This document shows, one piece after another, positions 1 to 11,400 of a stretch of DNA of 64,000 nucleotides. The DNA lies in the NCBI GenBank assembly GCA_024760905.1, contig CM045745.1:11027782-11091781 (forward strand), read 5' to 3'. The notes under the pieces are model-generated. The model saw only the letters and a list, made by a program, of their open reading frames with translations, made no database searches and had not been told where the DNA came from. This DNA is from Plotosus lineatus (Eukaryota > Chordata > Actinopteri > Siluriformes > Plotosidae). How positions within the stretch are numbered: the first letter of the stretch is position 1; each line of letters begins with the position of its first letter. The position numbers and the translations under genes were made by a program.

Positions 1-204
1 ATGGTATAAAGGAGCACACCTAGCTGTTGTAAAATAAACATCACATTTTTTATTTGTTTTTTTCTTATGTTACCATGTTGTAAGGACTAGAATAATTATT
101 CACCTCAGACTCAGCGACTATCACTGAATAATTTTTATCCACCGTTACACACCTTGCACTTTCAAAATAGATGAGTGTGCTTAATCCTTTCTGTTTAGGA
201 ACTA

Positions 205-732
205 CAGGGATCCCTCATTTTACACGGTTAATTGGGACTGAGATCCCCACACGATCATCAAAATGTGTGAAGTAGGATCACCCCCAACCCCCCGCCGACT
301 GACGTTTCCGAATGACGTATACGACTGACGTATATAGCATATTAAATGCTATAAATGCTTATAGTAACAATTAAACATTCAAAAAATAATGCATAAGATG
401 TAAATAAAATATAAATACACACACACACACACACACACAGACGCACGCGCACACACACGCAGATGCGCATGCACGCACTCAGATGCACACCTCACAACAA
501 TGTACTGTAACTAGTTTTGATGGGAGGTTTTGGGTTGTTTTTTGTTTTGTGTTGGTTTAGGGTTTTTTTTTTGCATACAGTAATTGTCCTTGTATTTGTG
601 GCATTTTCCTTAACCTCTTCCCCTATTCTTCCTTGCTTTCCTTATTTTTTTTAATTCGATGAATATTTAAAAAAAAACACGCGATACACTGAAGCCGCAT
701 GAATTGAAGCGCGAAATAGCGAGGGATCCCTG
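205..732 (+). mobile_element. TA-flanked MITE, family 1, copy 1
   Basis: The element opens with CAGGGATCCCTC and closes with the inverted form GAGGGATCCCTG, and TA lies on both sides, as expected for Tc1/mariner/pogo-type insertion. The interior is AT-rich, has no coding capacity and holds a (CA)n tract at about 418-480. Related copies lie at 3482-3967 (inverted), 39910-40355, from 40594 (partial) and near 57104. A pogo/Tigger origin is inferred from the TA duplication and termini. Confidence 0.75.
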
Positions 733-999
733 TACTTGTAGCACACATGTTCCTTGGCTGTTGTGTATGCTGCTTAAAAACATCTTGAGTTCTAAATCAT
801 ATTTGCATTTGGAATCATTTACTGCTGTTGCTCAAGTTGAAAACATAAAAGGTGCCAACAGAAACAAAGCAGGCCACTAATAAAACATTGTCTCTATTAT
901 TTATTTACAAATATTCACATTTATATATTCACTTGTTCGACAAATTGTTTCATCAAAATGATTTAAAGGTGAAGTGTAATCCAAGCATTGATTCATTCA

Positions 1000-1285
1000 T
1001 TTATTTTCTGAACAACTTAATCCTAATTAGGGTCATAGGGAGGCTGGTGCCCATCTCAGTCAATTCCGGACCCTGGACAGCTCACCGGGCTATTGCAAGG
1101 ACAACATTCACACAACCATTCACACTCACACCTCGGGATGATTTGGAACAACCTATTAGCCAACCTGCATGTTTTTGGTCTGTGGACGGAAACTATAGTA
1201 CCCAGAGGAAACCCGCACAAGCACAGGGAGAACACAGAAATACCTGAGCTGGGACTCGAACCCAGGCGTTCTTGCTGTGAGGTGT
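1000..1285 (-). repeat. Diverged tRNA-headed SINE with L2-like body
   Basis: Read on the minus strand, a tRNA-like B-box region (GGGTTCGAGTCCC around 1250-1265) is followed by the 'head, rinsed-through middle, GCGGTTCAGAAAATGAATG' organisation of abundant teleost SINE/L2 repeats. The 3' end near 1000-1030 contains TTAATCCTAATTAGGGTC. The copy is diverged and no target duplication was found. Confidence 0.6.
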
Positions 1286-1584
1286 CTTATTCTTGCCTGC
1301 TAATCCTATACAGCCTCAAGAGAATTTACCAATTCTCTGCAACTTGCTTAATGCTGACTATTGTGTCCCCTCTGTGGAACTGCTTAATCTGCTTTTGTCT
1401 ACTTTAAAACCCAGAAGTTTGCATACGAAGAATGGATGCAATCTGGACCTTGGGAGCTCACTGTGCAAATAGACTTTCTTAGCAACAGATGCCAGCATGT
1501 CAGGATAGTAGACCACATTTTTTCCACTCTCATCCTGAACACCGGACCATCACAGGGTATGTTCTTTGCCCCATCCTCTTCTCC

Positions 1585-1690
1585 TGCAATGGCCTGGTGA
1601 GATTTTCATGGTGTATTTTGCCCGTGCAAGAGTCTGTTGAGATAGGTGCTATCCTCCCCATGACTCTAATTAGGATTACGGTAAGGTAAG
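1585..1690 (+). repeat. SINE tail-a fragment
   Basis: This stretch contains the conserved order 'GATGGCCTGG ... GTGTA ... CCTCCCC.TGACTCTAATTAGGATTA' that ends the tail-a SINE copies elsewhere in the window, but it lacks the tRNA head. It is a diverged fragment. Confidence 0.5.
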
Positions 1691-1734
1691 TCTGTTTGGG
1701 ATTTTACACCCAAGCATAGCGCCTCATCATCAGT

Positions 1735-1997
1735 GATCATCAGCGCCTTATCCCCGGTTTCCGTAGCGTGAAGCAACCAGGAGTTCAACTCCTCCTGGAT
1801 GGGACGCTAGTCCATCGCAGGTTACCTTCCCAGTATATTTTTACTGGTACCCATTTATACTGCTGGGTGAACAGAGGCACACTTGTGGTTGAGACCTTGC
1901 CCAGGGGTCTTAGCACAGTGAGGGTCTCAGTGGGATTTGAACTCACAACCTCCCGATCATGAGCACAGCACCCTAACCACTATGCCACCGGCCCCAC
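1735..1997 (-). repeat. tRNA-like repeat fragment
   Basis: On the minus strand the right part reads as a tRNA-like head with a B-box-like GAGTTCAAATCCCAC near 1935. The rest resembles a dispersed teleost tRNA-derived repeat. There is no anticodon-arm integrity, so it is not called a functional tRNA. Family assignment is uncertain. Confidence 0.4.
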
Positions 1998-2394
1998 TTA
2001 TCAGGATTATGCTTCTTTGAAAATGAATGAATGAACACTAAATAGAAGTGCACAAGTAAATATTCAGAACAGTGCAAAGTACGTAGTTACAAGGCAACTC
2101 TGATACTACATGATATGATGCCATATTTTAATTCACTGAGTTTCAGAACCTATGTCCAAAATGTTGACAGTACTTCTAATCCTTAGTTCAGTCGAGGAGA
2201 GTGTTGGACATTCTCCCTTCTTCTTCAGTTTGGGTTCTCCAGCATCCTCCCAGTTGGTGGGCTGTTGACTCTAATTTACCTCTAGGTGTGAATGTGTGTG
2301 TTCCGTTCCCTCTGATTGCACAATTACAGTATTCTCATAGGTCCTGGATCTACCTCGTCTAATGCCAAGATTCCATATTTACATTTATCTCAGT

Positions 2395-2770
2395 GGCGTC
2401 ATTGTCAGCATGGTTAGCATGGTCTGCCCCACAGACCAGAATGGTCCGTCCCTTAGCAGGGAGGCTCTGGGTTCAAGTCCTGGGCTCAGTGAGGGCATTT
2501 CTGTGTGAAGCTTGCATGTTCTTGTGTCCCTGTGCTTGCGTGAGTTTCCTCCTGGTACGCTGGTTTCTTTCCACAGTCCAAAGACATGCACTTCAGGCTA
2601 ATTGGCTATTTCAAATTGCCCCCAGATCTGAGTAATGGTGGTTGTGTGTGTTGGCTACACGATGGGACTGGGAAGCCTTTCAGGGTGTATCCCACCCTAA
2701 CCAAAAGTCAGATGCGATATGTTCGAGCCTCTTTGTGACTCCAATAGGATTAGGCAGGAGGTAAAAGTAA
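2395..2770 (+). repeat. tRNA-headed SINE with L2-like body
   Basis: A head with a GGTTCAAGTCCTGGG B-box-like motif at about 2470 leads into the conserved TTTCTGTGTG...GCATGTTCTTGTG...TCCACAGTCCAAAGACATGC order found in abundant teleost SINEs. It ends with GTATCCCACC and AATAGGATTAGGC at 2680-2760. Diverged, and no target duplication recognised. Confidence 0.6.
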
Positions 2771-2989
2771 AAGGTCAACACTGTTGGGGCAAATAGATAA
2801 TATGCCAATATATTTTTTTTTGTAATAGTAATATGTCTGTTTGTCTCCCACTATCTTCAAATAATTAAATATAGAAGAGTTTTCAGCTATTACCTAAGAA
2901 TATGTAAATTCTGGAAGTTTGTAATGAAAAAGCTTTTGCTATTCATTTTCTGTCCAACATTAGCACAGTCTTGTAATTAACTATATAAA

Positions 2990-3375
2990 TGATCCAGGAT
3001 GCAGCTGCACTGTTTGTTTTCAACCTTCTCAAATTTTCTCACACCACTGTTACAATCTCGCCATTGGCTCCCTGTAGTTACTCCGATTAGATTTAGAACA
3101 CTAATGCTTGCCGACAAAGCCAAAAATGGACCTGCACCATCCTTCCTCCAAGCAGTTATCATACCTCACTCTACACCACATTCTCTCAGATCCTCTGGCA
3201 CTCCTAGACTGGTCCCTCCTTCGACCGAGGGACAAGGAGAAAATGCATCTAAACTTTTCTCTGCTGTGGCTCCAAGCTAGCGAAAAGAGTTTCCTCTCCA
3301 TGTCCGGACAGCTCTGTTTACTGGGTATCTCCAAACGACGGCTGAAAACGTATCTTTTTCAGCAGTACTTAGATA
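2990..3375 (+). pseudogene. LINE ORF2 C-terminal remnant (L2/CR1/Rex1-like)
   Basis: The translation contains HWLPV, LRSS.TPRLVPPS and, after a stop and frame change, FSLLWLQ/RTALFTGYLQTT. This is the familiar C-terminal order of fish L2/CR1/Rex1-type LINE reverse transcriptases (HWLPV..RI.FK, LRSS, L..P..R, AF...AP.LWN.LP). Stops and frame changes make it a dead relic with no RT catalytic domain retained. It is followed by a (CA)n tract at 3401-3436. Confidence 0.6.
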
Positions 3376-3399
3376 AGCACTATGTTTTAAACACCCCCC

Positions 3400-3442
<43 letters not shown>

Positions 3443-3481
3443 ACACTCACAACATCTATCCAGTGAGTTTGACTGACAGTA

Positions 3482-3967
3482 CAGCGATCCCTCCCTACTT
3501 CGGCTTCAATTCATGAGGCTTCAGTGCATCGTGGGATTTTTTTATTTATTTATTTTTTTAAATATTCATCGAATTAAAAAAATAAGGAAATTAAGGAAGA
3601 ATAGGGGAAGAGGTGAAGGAAAACGGCACAAAAACAAAGTAAATTATGCAAAAAAAAAACAAAAAAAAAACCAAAACCCCCCATCAAAACTAGTTACATT
3701 TTTGTGAGGTGCGCATCTGAGTGCGTGTGCGAGCGTCTGTATGTGTGTGTATTTATATTTTATTTACGTCCTATGCATTATTTTTAAAGTTTAATTGTTA
3801 TTATAAGCATTTATAGCATTGATTATGTATTTATTAATATTATACACACATATACATGTACGTATACGTTAGTCGGGAGGGGTTGAGGGGGTGAGCCTAC
3901 TTCGCGGATTTCGATGGTCGCGTGGGGATCTCAGTCCCAAATAACCGCGGAAAGTGAGGGATCCCTG
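3482..3967 (-). mobile_element. TA-flanked MITE, family 1, copy 2
   Basis: Begins CAGCGATCCCTCC and ends AGTGAGGGATCCCTG, with TA immediately outside both ends (3480-3481 and 3968-3969). Its internal sequence matches copy 1 in the opposite orientation, including the GATCTCAGTCCCAA segment near 3925. Non-coding. Confidence 0.75.
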
Positions 3968-4232
3968 TATACTAGGTCTGTGTTCTAAGAAAGCAGTATA
4001 AGAATATATTCACTGATAGGGACTTTAAAGAACTTGTGTAAGTTGCTTTGGATTAGAGCCTCTATTATATATATATATAATTATATATATATAATATATA
4101 TATATTGTAAATGTAAATATGAATGGCAAAAATTATCGACACCCATGAGACTGATTTTACTGTTCGCCTTTGATATGATATCTGGTATTCTGGAATCCGG
4201 GTTCGGATTACAGAAATGAAAACTGATTCACA

Positions 4233-4244
4233 TACACATATCTT

Positions 4245-4298
<54 letters not shown>

Positions 4299-4411
4299 AC
4301 TTGCTAACTACTGAGAACCCGCATACCCGCATACTGACCTACATACTGAGGACCCGCATGTTAAGTTATACAGAATGCACTATGTGCCCACAAAGATAGA
4401 AGTACAAGGTG

Positions 4412-4459
<48 letters not shown>
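4233..4459. repeat. Two (TG)n microsatellites
   Basis: Two long (TG)n tracts at about 4233-4294 and 4413-4459 are separated by about 120 bp of unremarkable sequence. A smaller (TA)n tract lies at 4066-4105. No gene is visible between 3968 and 4903. Confidence 0.9.
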
Positions 4460-4461
<2 letters not shown>

Positions 4462-4903
4462 GCAAACTCAGCAGCTGTTGTCTGACTGTTCCACTGTAAT
4501 ACTGAGCTGCTGATTTAGCATTATGCCTGCCAAACTATGCAACACTTCCACTGAGGTCAAAGGGCATCACTTTAGCCTCACTTACACACACAACACGTAC
4601 TTTGAAATTTATGTTGATACTTTTCTGAAAGACACAGGAACAGGCTATTCGGCGATGTATTGCTCTGCAAGCAGGCTTTTTTTTTAATGCAGACTGTCAT
4701 GTCTTTGCACAATAACAGGATTCTACAAGTTAATATGTACAGTACACTGATATAAAGGATTGATGTTTGATGTCTACAGTGAAGGCATGGGATTCGAAGA
4801 ATTTATCAAAGCTCCTTGTTCGTAACTATGCACCCGATTTATAACGTTGATCAGAATTTTCACCAGGTTACCATGCAACATAGTTTATGCAAAAATAATA
4901 TGA

Positions 4904-5241
4904 GAGAGATTTCCTTTTGGCTTTTTTCCTTTATCAGGGGTCACCACCACGAATCATTCACACGTTTGATTTGGTATAGGTTTTTACGTTGGATGCCCTT
5001 CCTGACAGAACCTTTGTAGCAGGGGACGGAAACACGCTGACGGCTTTGCAGCTACTCCTTTACGAAAGTCAGCAATAGTTCGTTTACATAAACCTCACAC
5101 CATAGACAGTGGGAGACAAGACCGGCCTTTGGTAACCCAGCTAGCTGCACTGGGGGGGGGGGGAATTGACATCCTTGTGAAGAGTGGGACTCGAACCCCC
5201 AACTTGAGGATCAGCGATCCAGCGCTCTATACCACTAGACC
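4904..5241 (-). mobile_element. tRNA-headed SINE with RTE-type 3' tail (tail b)
   Basis: Flanked by a perfect 17-bp direct repeat, ATGCAAAAATAATATGA (4887-4903 and 5242-5258), which marks a recent target-primed insertion. On the minus strand it has a tRNA-like head with B box GGTTCGAGTCCC, then a conserved body (CAAAGGCCGGTC, CCATAGACAGTG in inverted form). Just after GTGTTTCCGTCCC it switches to a tail containing TGTCAGGAAGGGCATCC and a GACCCCTGATAAAGG end. That end is shared with the RTE LINEs at 57742-58140 and 8160-8565. Confidence 0.85.
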
Positions 5242-5369
5242 ATGCAAAAATAATATGACCTTATTTATTCAGTAAGATATGGAAATAGAATGAATATTTT
5301 GAAGATCCTGTTTATTCTCCTTTCTTCACAGTCTTAGTGGCATTTTTCAAAAAAAACCTTATTTATCCT

Positions 5370-5515
5370 TTCATTCATTCATTCGTTCATTTATGCATTC
5401 ATTTTCTGAACCGCTTAATCCTAATTAGGGTTGTGGGGAGTCTGTTGCCCATCTCAGGTGACCTTGGGCGAGGGCGGGGTACACCCTGGACAGCTTGCCA
5501 GGACATCACAAGGCC
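5370..5515 (-). repeat. SINE tail-a fragment
   Basis: The minus strand carries the tail-a end (TTAGGATTAAGCGGTTCAG preceded by CCCTCGCCC), followed on the plus strand side by CATTCATTCATTCGTTCATT, the complement of a GAATG-type tail. No head is present. Confidence 0.6.
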
Positions 5516-5998
5516 CTTATTTATGCAATATGTAATTGATTTTATTTTGAAGCGTCTGTGAGCATATTTCTGTAAGGTATCATCTAACCTTTTCAGTCCA
5601 TGGCGTCCTGCTCACTGTCATTTTAAGAAGTAAACCATTAAACAGTCCGTCCAGGGATGAACTGAATTCTTGGCACTGGATGTTTTGGCTGCAGTGTTTG
5701 GTGTTGATGGTGGAGTGGGTGCTGGTTGTGCACTGACCTTTAGTAACAGGCGTGATCTAGACAGTTTTCCAAATAAGTGTAGCTAGGGCATAGAACAGGC
5801 TCTCTGAGTGCCAGGGTATGCTTGCTAAAAATATCAGATCCTTTATGCAATGTCACATTCCAGTGTCAGAAGGCATTTGCTTTTAATTATGGGCTCACTT
5901 ACTTCTAACTTTTTGTTCCTGTTGTAAAAAAAAAAAAAAAAAAAAACTAAGATGCCGGTGCATATTAATTGCAATGCTTCTTTTGAGGAATTTATATA

Positions 5999-6876
5999 CA
6001 GTGGTACCTCACTTTACAAAAGTCTCACCAAACAAAAAATGCAGGTTACGAAATGCATTTTCCTAAAATTTTTGTCTTTGTATACGAAACAAGTTCATGT
6101 TATGAAAGCGCAATCTTAAAAATTCAAACTCGACATTCAAACATTAAAACGTGGCATTCAAATGCACAATTCAAACATTCAAACAATGCACAAGCTGCTC
6201 TTCCATCAATGACGTTCAGACATCCCGCCCCGCTGGTCTCCCATTGGCTAGGAGAGATGATGCAGCTACCTACTACCTCCCATTGCCTATTTCCCAACAT
6301 CCCGCCCCGTTGGCCTCCCATTGGCTAGGAGGGATGACGCAGCTCCCTCTTATTGGCTATCTCCCAACATCCCGCCTCCCACTGGCTCGGAGGGATGACG
6401 CTGCTCCCTCCCATTGGCTATTATGGAGCTGAATCTACCATGATGCTTTTCGTGTAAAGGACAGATTTACTGTTGTTTCATACTTTATTTCTTGACTCAG
6501 GGTTTTAACCTTCCATAAACATTTGTAAGATTATAACTCTGCTAAGAAGACATGATCAACACACGCGCACGCGCTCACACACACACACACACACACAGGC
6601 ACGTGTGTGATTTCCGGTGCGAGTGAGAAGAAGAAACGGGCTCGAGTGATATCACAAATGAATATGGCCAAACCCGTCTACCATCGGTACGATATTGAAG
6701 CAGAAGGAGGTCTTAAAAGGTATGCTTTTATAATTTTTAAATGGTTTAGGGGTAGTTTTGGGAGCCTTGGAATGAATCACACGTTTTACATGTAAAATGC
6801 GGTTCAATTTACAAAAAAATGCAGGTTACGAAAAAGGCTCTGAAATGGATTAATTTCGTAAAGTGAGGTACCACTG
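5999..6876 (+). mobile_element. Tigger/pogo-type MITE with internal minisatellite
   Basis: Termini CAGTGGTACCTCACTTTAC and GTAAAGTGAGGTACCACTG are inverted repeats flanked by TA duplications at 5997-5998 and 6877-6878, the signature of Tigger/pogo elements. The interior lacks a transposase. It holds three tandem units at 6220-6426 and a (CA)n tract at 6560-6596. Related copies lie at 34881-35085 and 35723-36333. Confidence 0.8.
6220..6426 (+). repeat. Three-unit minisatellite inside a MITE
   Basis: Three head-to-tail units of about 60-78 bp each start with ACATCCCGCC and contain CATTGGCT-like motifs (inverted CCAAT boxes) and GGGATGACGC. The units differ by small substitutions and by an internal deletion in the third. 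Confidence 0.75.
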
Positions 6877-6889
6877 TATTATTATGATA

Positions 6890-7215
6890 AAATGGGGGGT
6901 TTCAGTGGTCAGTACTGTAACCGTGGTGAAATGGTTCAGGGTTTGAATCTCATCCGAGGCATTTTCTGTGCACAGTTTACCTGTTCTTTCAGTTCCTGCA
7001 TGGCTTTTGTCCAGGTTCCTCCAACAGTACAAAGTCATGCATATTAAGTCAACGAGCTATGTTAAGTTGCCAATAGGTTGGATTCTGAGTAAAAATGGTT
7101 AAACTGGGATCCAATGGTGATTTGTTCAGTGTGTACCTTGTCACTTGCCTAAGGTTAGCTGGGATTGGTTGCAACTTCCTCATGACCCTGATTGATAGGG
7201 GATGGATGCATAAAA
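6890..7215 (+). repeat. Diverged tRNA-headed SINE with L2-like body
   Basis: Contains a degraded head (GGTTTGAATCTCATCC near 6940), then GTTTACCTGTTCTTTC, CAGGTTCCTCCAACAGTACAAAGTCATGC and a final GACCCTGATTGATAGGGGATGG. The motif order matches the other L2-bodied SINE copies in this window. No target duplication seen. Confidence 0.5.
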
Positions 7216-8159
7216 GAGAAAACGATACTTACGAGTCATACATTACTGTATACAGATACCATACTTCATAAATTGTATAGATGTGCATTTACTCAACCCA
7301 TACTGTTTGTGCCTCATTTAAAATTTTTGCTCTGATCGGGTAACTTCTTCAGGCAGTGAAGGCTCTTATCTCGATGAGTTTTGGGCTGTTGTAATGCAGA
7401 GTATGTAGTTGTAAAAAGTTGTAAAAGAGACATTTATTTCCCATTATTTAACTGTGCTTATGTACAGACCTGGACCCAGACATGGAGCAGAAAATTCCAG
7501 TGCAAATATTGTTTCGTGTGGGCATACAAGGGTCAGTTAAGACAAGAGTGAGGAGGGCAAGTGGCACAGTCACAAGGGTTTTCATGCACATCAGAGTCAT
7601 GCTGTAAACCCCATTATCTCAAGCATGGGTTTGGTGGCCTTTGTTTCTGTGTTATTCCATTGTGTGTATATGGGCCAAGCATGTTCCAATACTGAGCCAT
7701 CATCCATTTTCTACTTAGGAAACATCTATAACAGGGATCACCAACGTGGTGCCCGTGGGTACCAGGTAGCCTGCATGGACAATATAAGTTGCCCGTGGAC
7801 CTGGCAGTTTCTGTAACGAGTCGGAATTTCCGACTTTTGTCACAGTGTCGACTTTTCGACTTTAAGTAACCGTGCCTACTCCCCCAGGCCCATGCGCTCG
7901 CATGCACTCATACACGGTTTTCAGTTGGAGGCTTGGTAACTCTCTGAACTCTCACTATGTTCTCTCATAAGACGTTGATTTACATTATTTAGTGCCATAT
8001 TGTTTTTTCTGAAAGTCCGTGATCGATCGTGCAGACAACATTGCCAAGAATGCCAGCATGGTTTTACACTTTTCAGCAGATTTATTAACGGCTTCCGATC
8101 CCAACGGTGGAGTTTATGGAGACTGGCTCGTTAATAAAGATGAGTTTAACGTCACATGT
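7216..8159. other. No gene; partial hAT-like terminus
   Basis: No supported coding sequence. From about 7733 the sequence CAGGGATCACCAACGTGGTG resembles the terminal repeat of common non-autonomous hAT elements, continuing with GCCCGTGGGTACC. I could not find the matching inverted end. The rest is unassigned. Confidence 0.35.
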
Positions 8160-8565
8160 CTTCTTCTTTTCCTTTTGGCTGCTCCCTTCAGGGGTCGCCA
8201 CAGCAAATCATCCGCCTCCATCTCACCCTGTCCTCTGCATCTTCTTTTCTGACTCCAACGACCTTCATGTCTTCCTTCACCACATCCATAAATCTCCTCT
8301 TTGGTCTTCCTCGAGGCCTTCTTCCTGGTAGTTCCAACCTCAGCATCCTACTGCCAATATACTCACTATCCCTCCTCTGTACATGTCCAAACCATCTCAA
8401 TCTAGCCTCTCTGACTTTGTCTCCAAAACATCTTACATGGGCTGTCCCTCTGATATACTCATTTCTGGTCCTATCCATCCTCGTTACTCCCAAAGAGAAC
8501 CTCAACATTTTCATCTCTGCTACCTCCAGCTCTGCCTCCTGTCTTTTCCTCAGTGCCACAATAAC
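8160..8565 (-). pseudogene. 5'-truncated RTE LINE, 3' end only
   Basis: On the minus strand an uninterrupted reading frame (coding about 8188-8560) encodes the C-terminal end of an RTE-type LINE polyprotein, with [20 protein letters not shown], a basic GRRPRGRPKRRFMDVV stretch and [11 protein letters not shown]. It ends in a short 3' UTR GCTGTGGCGACCCCTGAAG and a tail of AAGAAGA units (seen as TCTTCTTCT at 8158-8168). The reverse transcriptase catalytic core is absent. It is nearly identical in protein to 57742-58121, so both copies are young. Confidence 0.8.
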
Positions 8566-8816
8566 TAAAAAAGAAAAAATTAAATGATTTATTATTAAAA
8601 ACAAAACTCCATCTCAAAAAATTCAAGACTTATACGCCACTTCTCCGACATGCGCAGTAAAAAAAGAAAAAGAAAACACAATCTATCTCAGGTAGGCAAA
8701 CACACAGGTAAATAAATGTTCATGGAGCAAACACTGAAATCAGAAGCTTAACAAGAGGTTAAACACAAAAAAAAGGCATGCTGCAAGTGCTGTGAGCCCT
8801 CAGTGCCACAGTTTAT

Positions 8817-9150
8817 TTTCATTCATTTTCTGTAACTGCTTAATCTTAATTGGGGTCACAGAAAGGCTGTGCCCATCCCAACTGACTCTGGGCAAGGGCA
8901 AAGTACACCCTGGACAGCTTACCAGGCCATCGCAGGGCAGAAACACGATGACAGCTATGCAGCTATTCTTGTCGAAAGTCAGCAATGGTTCTTTTATATG
9001 AACCTCACACCGTAGACAGTGAGAGACATAGCCGGCCTTTGATAACCCAGTTAGCTGCACTGACGGGGACACTGACAACCCTTTGAGAGTGGTGCTTGAA
9101 CCCCCAACCTAAGGATCAGTGATCCAGCATCTTACCACCAGGCTACCAAG
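8817..9150 (-). mobile_element. tRNA-headed SINE, tail a
   Basis: On the minus strand: head with TGGTGGTAAGATGC and B-box-like GGTTGGGGGTTCAAGC, body with GGCCGGCTATGTCTC, and tail a with GATGGCCTGGTAAGCTGTCC ending near TTAAGCAGTTACAGAAAATG. Full-length, with moderate divergence. Confidence 0.75.
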
Positions 9151-9159
9151 ATTTACTTA

Positions 9160-9465
9160 TTGTAACTGATCCACTTAATCTTACTATCTCAGCCGACTCT
9201 GTGTGAAGGTGGGGTACACCCTGACCAGCTCACAAGACCATCACATACAAAAATTCACACTCATACCAGGGGCTACTTGGAACAGCCAATTGGTCTACGG
9301 TGCATGTCTTTGAAATGTGGGAAGAAATCACAGTAGAAAGAGGAAACCCACACAAGCACGGGGAAAACATGCGAACTCCACCCAGGAACATTCCTGCTGA
9401 GCCCCGGGACTCGAACCCAGGACCTTTTTCATACACTAGATTAGCATGATGTCCCTGGTAACAAT
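9160..9465 (-). repeat. tRNA-headed SINE with L2-like body
   Basis: On the minus strand a head with GGGTTCGAGTCCCGGGGC (about 9400-9420) precedes GGAGTTCGCATGTTTTCCCC, GTGTGGGTTTCCTC, and a terminal section with CAGGGTGTACCCC. The motif order is the common teleost SINE/L2 type. It abuts the preceding tail-a SINE. Confidence 0.6.
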
Positions 9466-9577
9466 CTGAAAATTAAAATGTTTCACCTGATCTATATTAT
9501 CCAGAGCTTCTCTAATATGTTGATTTTGATGACGGGGTTATTGATTACTGTACTGCTGTCACAAGTTATTCTGCTGT

Positions 9578-9892
9578 GTAGTGGTGGCCTGGTGGTAAGG
9601 TGCGGGATCACTGATCCCAAGGTTGGGGGTTCAAGCCCCACTCTCAACAGGTTGTCACTGTGTGTGTCCCCCCCCCCCAGTGCAGATAACTGGGTCATCA
9701 AAGACCGTGCCATGTCATGTAAAAAAACATTTCTGATTTTCATCAAGAGTAGCTGCATAGCTGTCAGCATATTTCTGCCCTGTGATGGCCTGGTGAGCTG
9801 TCCAGGGTGTACTCTGCCCAGAATCGGCTGAGATGGGTGACAGCCTCCCTGTGACCCAAATTAGGATTAGGCGGTTCAGAAATTGAATGAAA
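9578..9892 (+). mobile_element. tRNA-headed SINE, tail a
   Basis: Head GTAGTGGTGGCCTGGTGGTAA, B-box-like GGGGGTTCAAGCCCC, a poly-C interruption at 9669-9678, body with CATCAAGAGTAGCTGCATAG, then tail a (GATGGCCTGGTGAGCTGTCC ... AAATTAGGATTAGGCGGTTC). Head to tail present; diverged. Confidence 0.75.
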
Positions 9893-10339
9893 AGTTATTT
9901 TGCTCCATTAGCCTTTAGAATGTACATTTTTCTTGATTTTAAGACGTTCAAGACATTTTCAACTTTGCTATTACTTTTATAATGCAAGCACTGATACATT
10001 GCTATTTCGGAGGCTGTCAAAAATTTTGGATTTGATGAATGATTTGATATGTTAGCAAGTGTTGACTGCTGTTCCAGATTAAGGCAGTTACTCTATTTGA
10101 GTAAGGAACTCAACATGCAGTACATTGTGTTAACTACAAGGAGAGGAAACACTGACTGTAAGCAGCACAGCAAGTCTTTTGGTGGGAGTTCAGCAGAGTA
10201 AAACTGGGACGCAAATAGCATATGTAATTATATTTAAATATATTTCCGATGTTTAAGAGGAGCAGAACATAGTGTGCTTTTCCCCCAGCAAACTGTCCAC
10301 CACTGCTCAAGCAAGGTTTATAAAGAAATTTAAAAAGTC

Positions 10340-10590
10340 ACCACCCCCAGTGCAGCTTACTGGGTTATAAAAGGCCGGCCATGTCTCTCACTGTCTGTGG
10401 TGGGAGGCTTAGAAAAGAACCATTGCTGACTGTCGACAAGAGTAGCTGCAGAGCCGTCAGTGTGTTTCCGCCATGCGATGGCCTGGCAAGCTGTCCAGGG
10501 TGTACACTACCCTTTCTCAGAGTCAGCTGAGATGGGCACAGCCTCCCTGTGACCCCAATTAGGATTAAGCATTTACAGAAAATTAATGAC
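10340..10590 (+). mobile_element. tRNA-headed SINE, tail a, 5'-truncated
   Basis: Begins inside the body (CCCCCAGTGCAGCTTACTGG) and runs through CCATTGCTGACTG to the tail-a end AATTAGGATTAAGCATTTACA. It is immediately followed by a complete copy in the same orientation, so the two form a head-to-tail pair. Confidence 0.75.
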
Positions 10591-10591
10591 C

Positions 10592-10966
10592 TGGGGCAGT
10601 GGTGGTCTAGTGGTATAAGGCGCCGGCTTGCTGATCCAAAGGTTGGGGGTTCGAGTCCCACTCTCCACAAGGTTGTCACTGTCCCCCCAGTGCAGCTAAC
10701 TGGGTTATCAAAGGCCGGCCATGTCTCCCACTGTCTATGGTGTGAGGCATGTAAAAGAACCATTGCTGACTTTCATAAAAAGAGTAGGCTGCAAAGCCGT
10801 CAGCATGTTTCTGCCCTGCGATGGCCTGGCGAGCTGTCCAGGGTGTACTCTGCCCTCGCCCTGAGTTGGCTGGGATGGGCACCAGCCTCCCCGTGACCCT
10901 AATTAGGATGAAGCGGTTACAGAAAATGATGATGATGATGATGAATGAATGAATGAATGAATGAAA
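10592..10966 (+). mobile_element. tRNA-headed SINE, tail a, complete
   Basis: One of the best-preserved copies. The tRNA-like head has an A-box-like TGGTCTAGTGGTA and a perfect B box GGTTCGAGTCC. The body contains GGGTTATCAAAGGCCGGCC and CCATTGCTGACTTTC. Tail a starts after GTTTCTGCCC with TGCGATGGCCTGGCGAGC and ends ATTAGGATGAAGCGGTTACA followed by (ATG)n and (AATG)n. That end resembles the (GATGAT)n end of the LINE at 21707-23698. Confidence 0.85.
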
Positions 10967-11126
10967 AACGTCACCACACAATATTGGAATACCACTTTAA
11001 GCAGCACCCCAGATATTATAAAGGACAAGACACAGGATGCAGGAATTATGGTTACGAGGAACATGGTCAAGACCATCTGTTTCACCACAAAGGTAGATGA
11101 CCTGGAATTATATCTACCTCCCTATA

Positions 11127-11400
11127 CACACACACACACACACACACACTGGTGGCCCAGTGAAAAGGTGCAGGATTATTGATTAACTGAAGGTCAGGGG
11201 TTCAAACCCCACCCTCACCGAGTTATCACTGCTGCCCCCCCCCCCCCCCGTGCCGCTAACATTAAATTTAATTAAATTAATTAAAGGCCAGGCATGTCTC
11301 TCACTGTCTGTGCTGAGAGACACGTAAAAGAACCATTGTCAACTTTCATCAAGAGTAGGCTGCATAGCCGTCAGTAGTCCAGCACGCTACCACCAGGCAA
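11127..11400 (+). repeat. (CA)n followed by a diverged SINE head and body
   Basis: A (CA)n tract at 11127-11149 runs into CTGGTGGCCCAGTG, a GGGGTTCAAACCCC B-box-like motif, a poly-C run at 11236-11249, and the body motif AAAGAACCATTGTCAACTTTC. The tail is missing. Confidence 0.6.

Noticed and set aside
10605..10680. tRNA gene with perfect B box
   Set aside because: It is the head of a SINE: the same body and tail follow in many copies, and the cloverleaf is not well formed.
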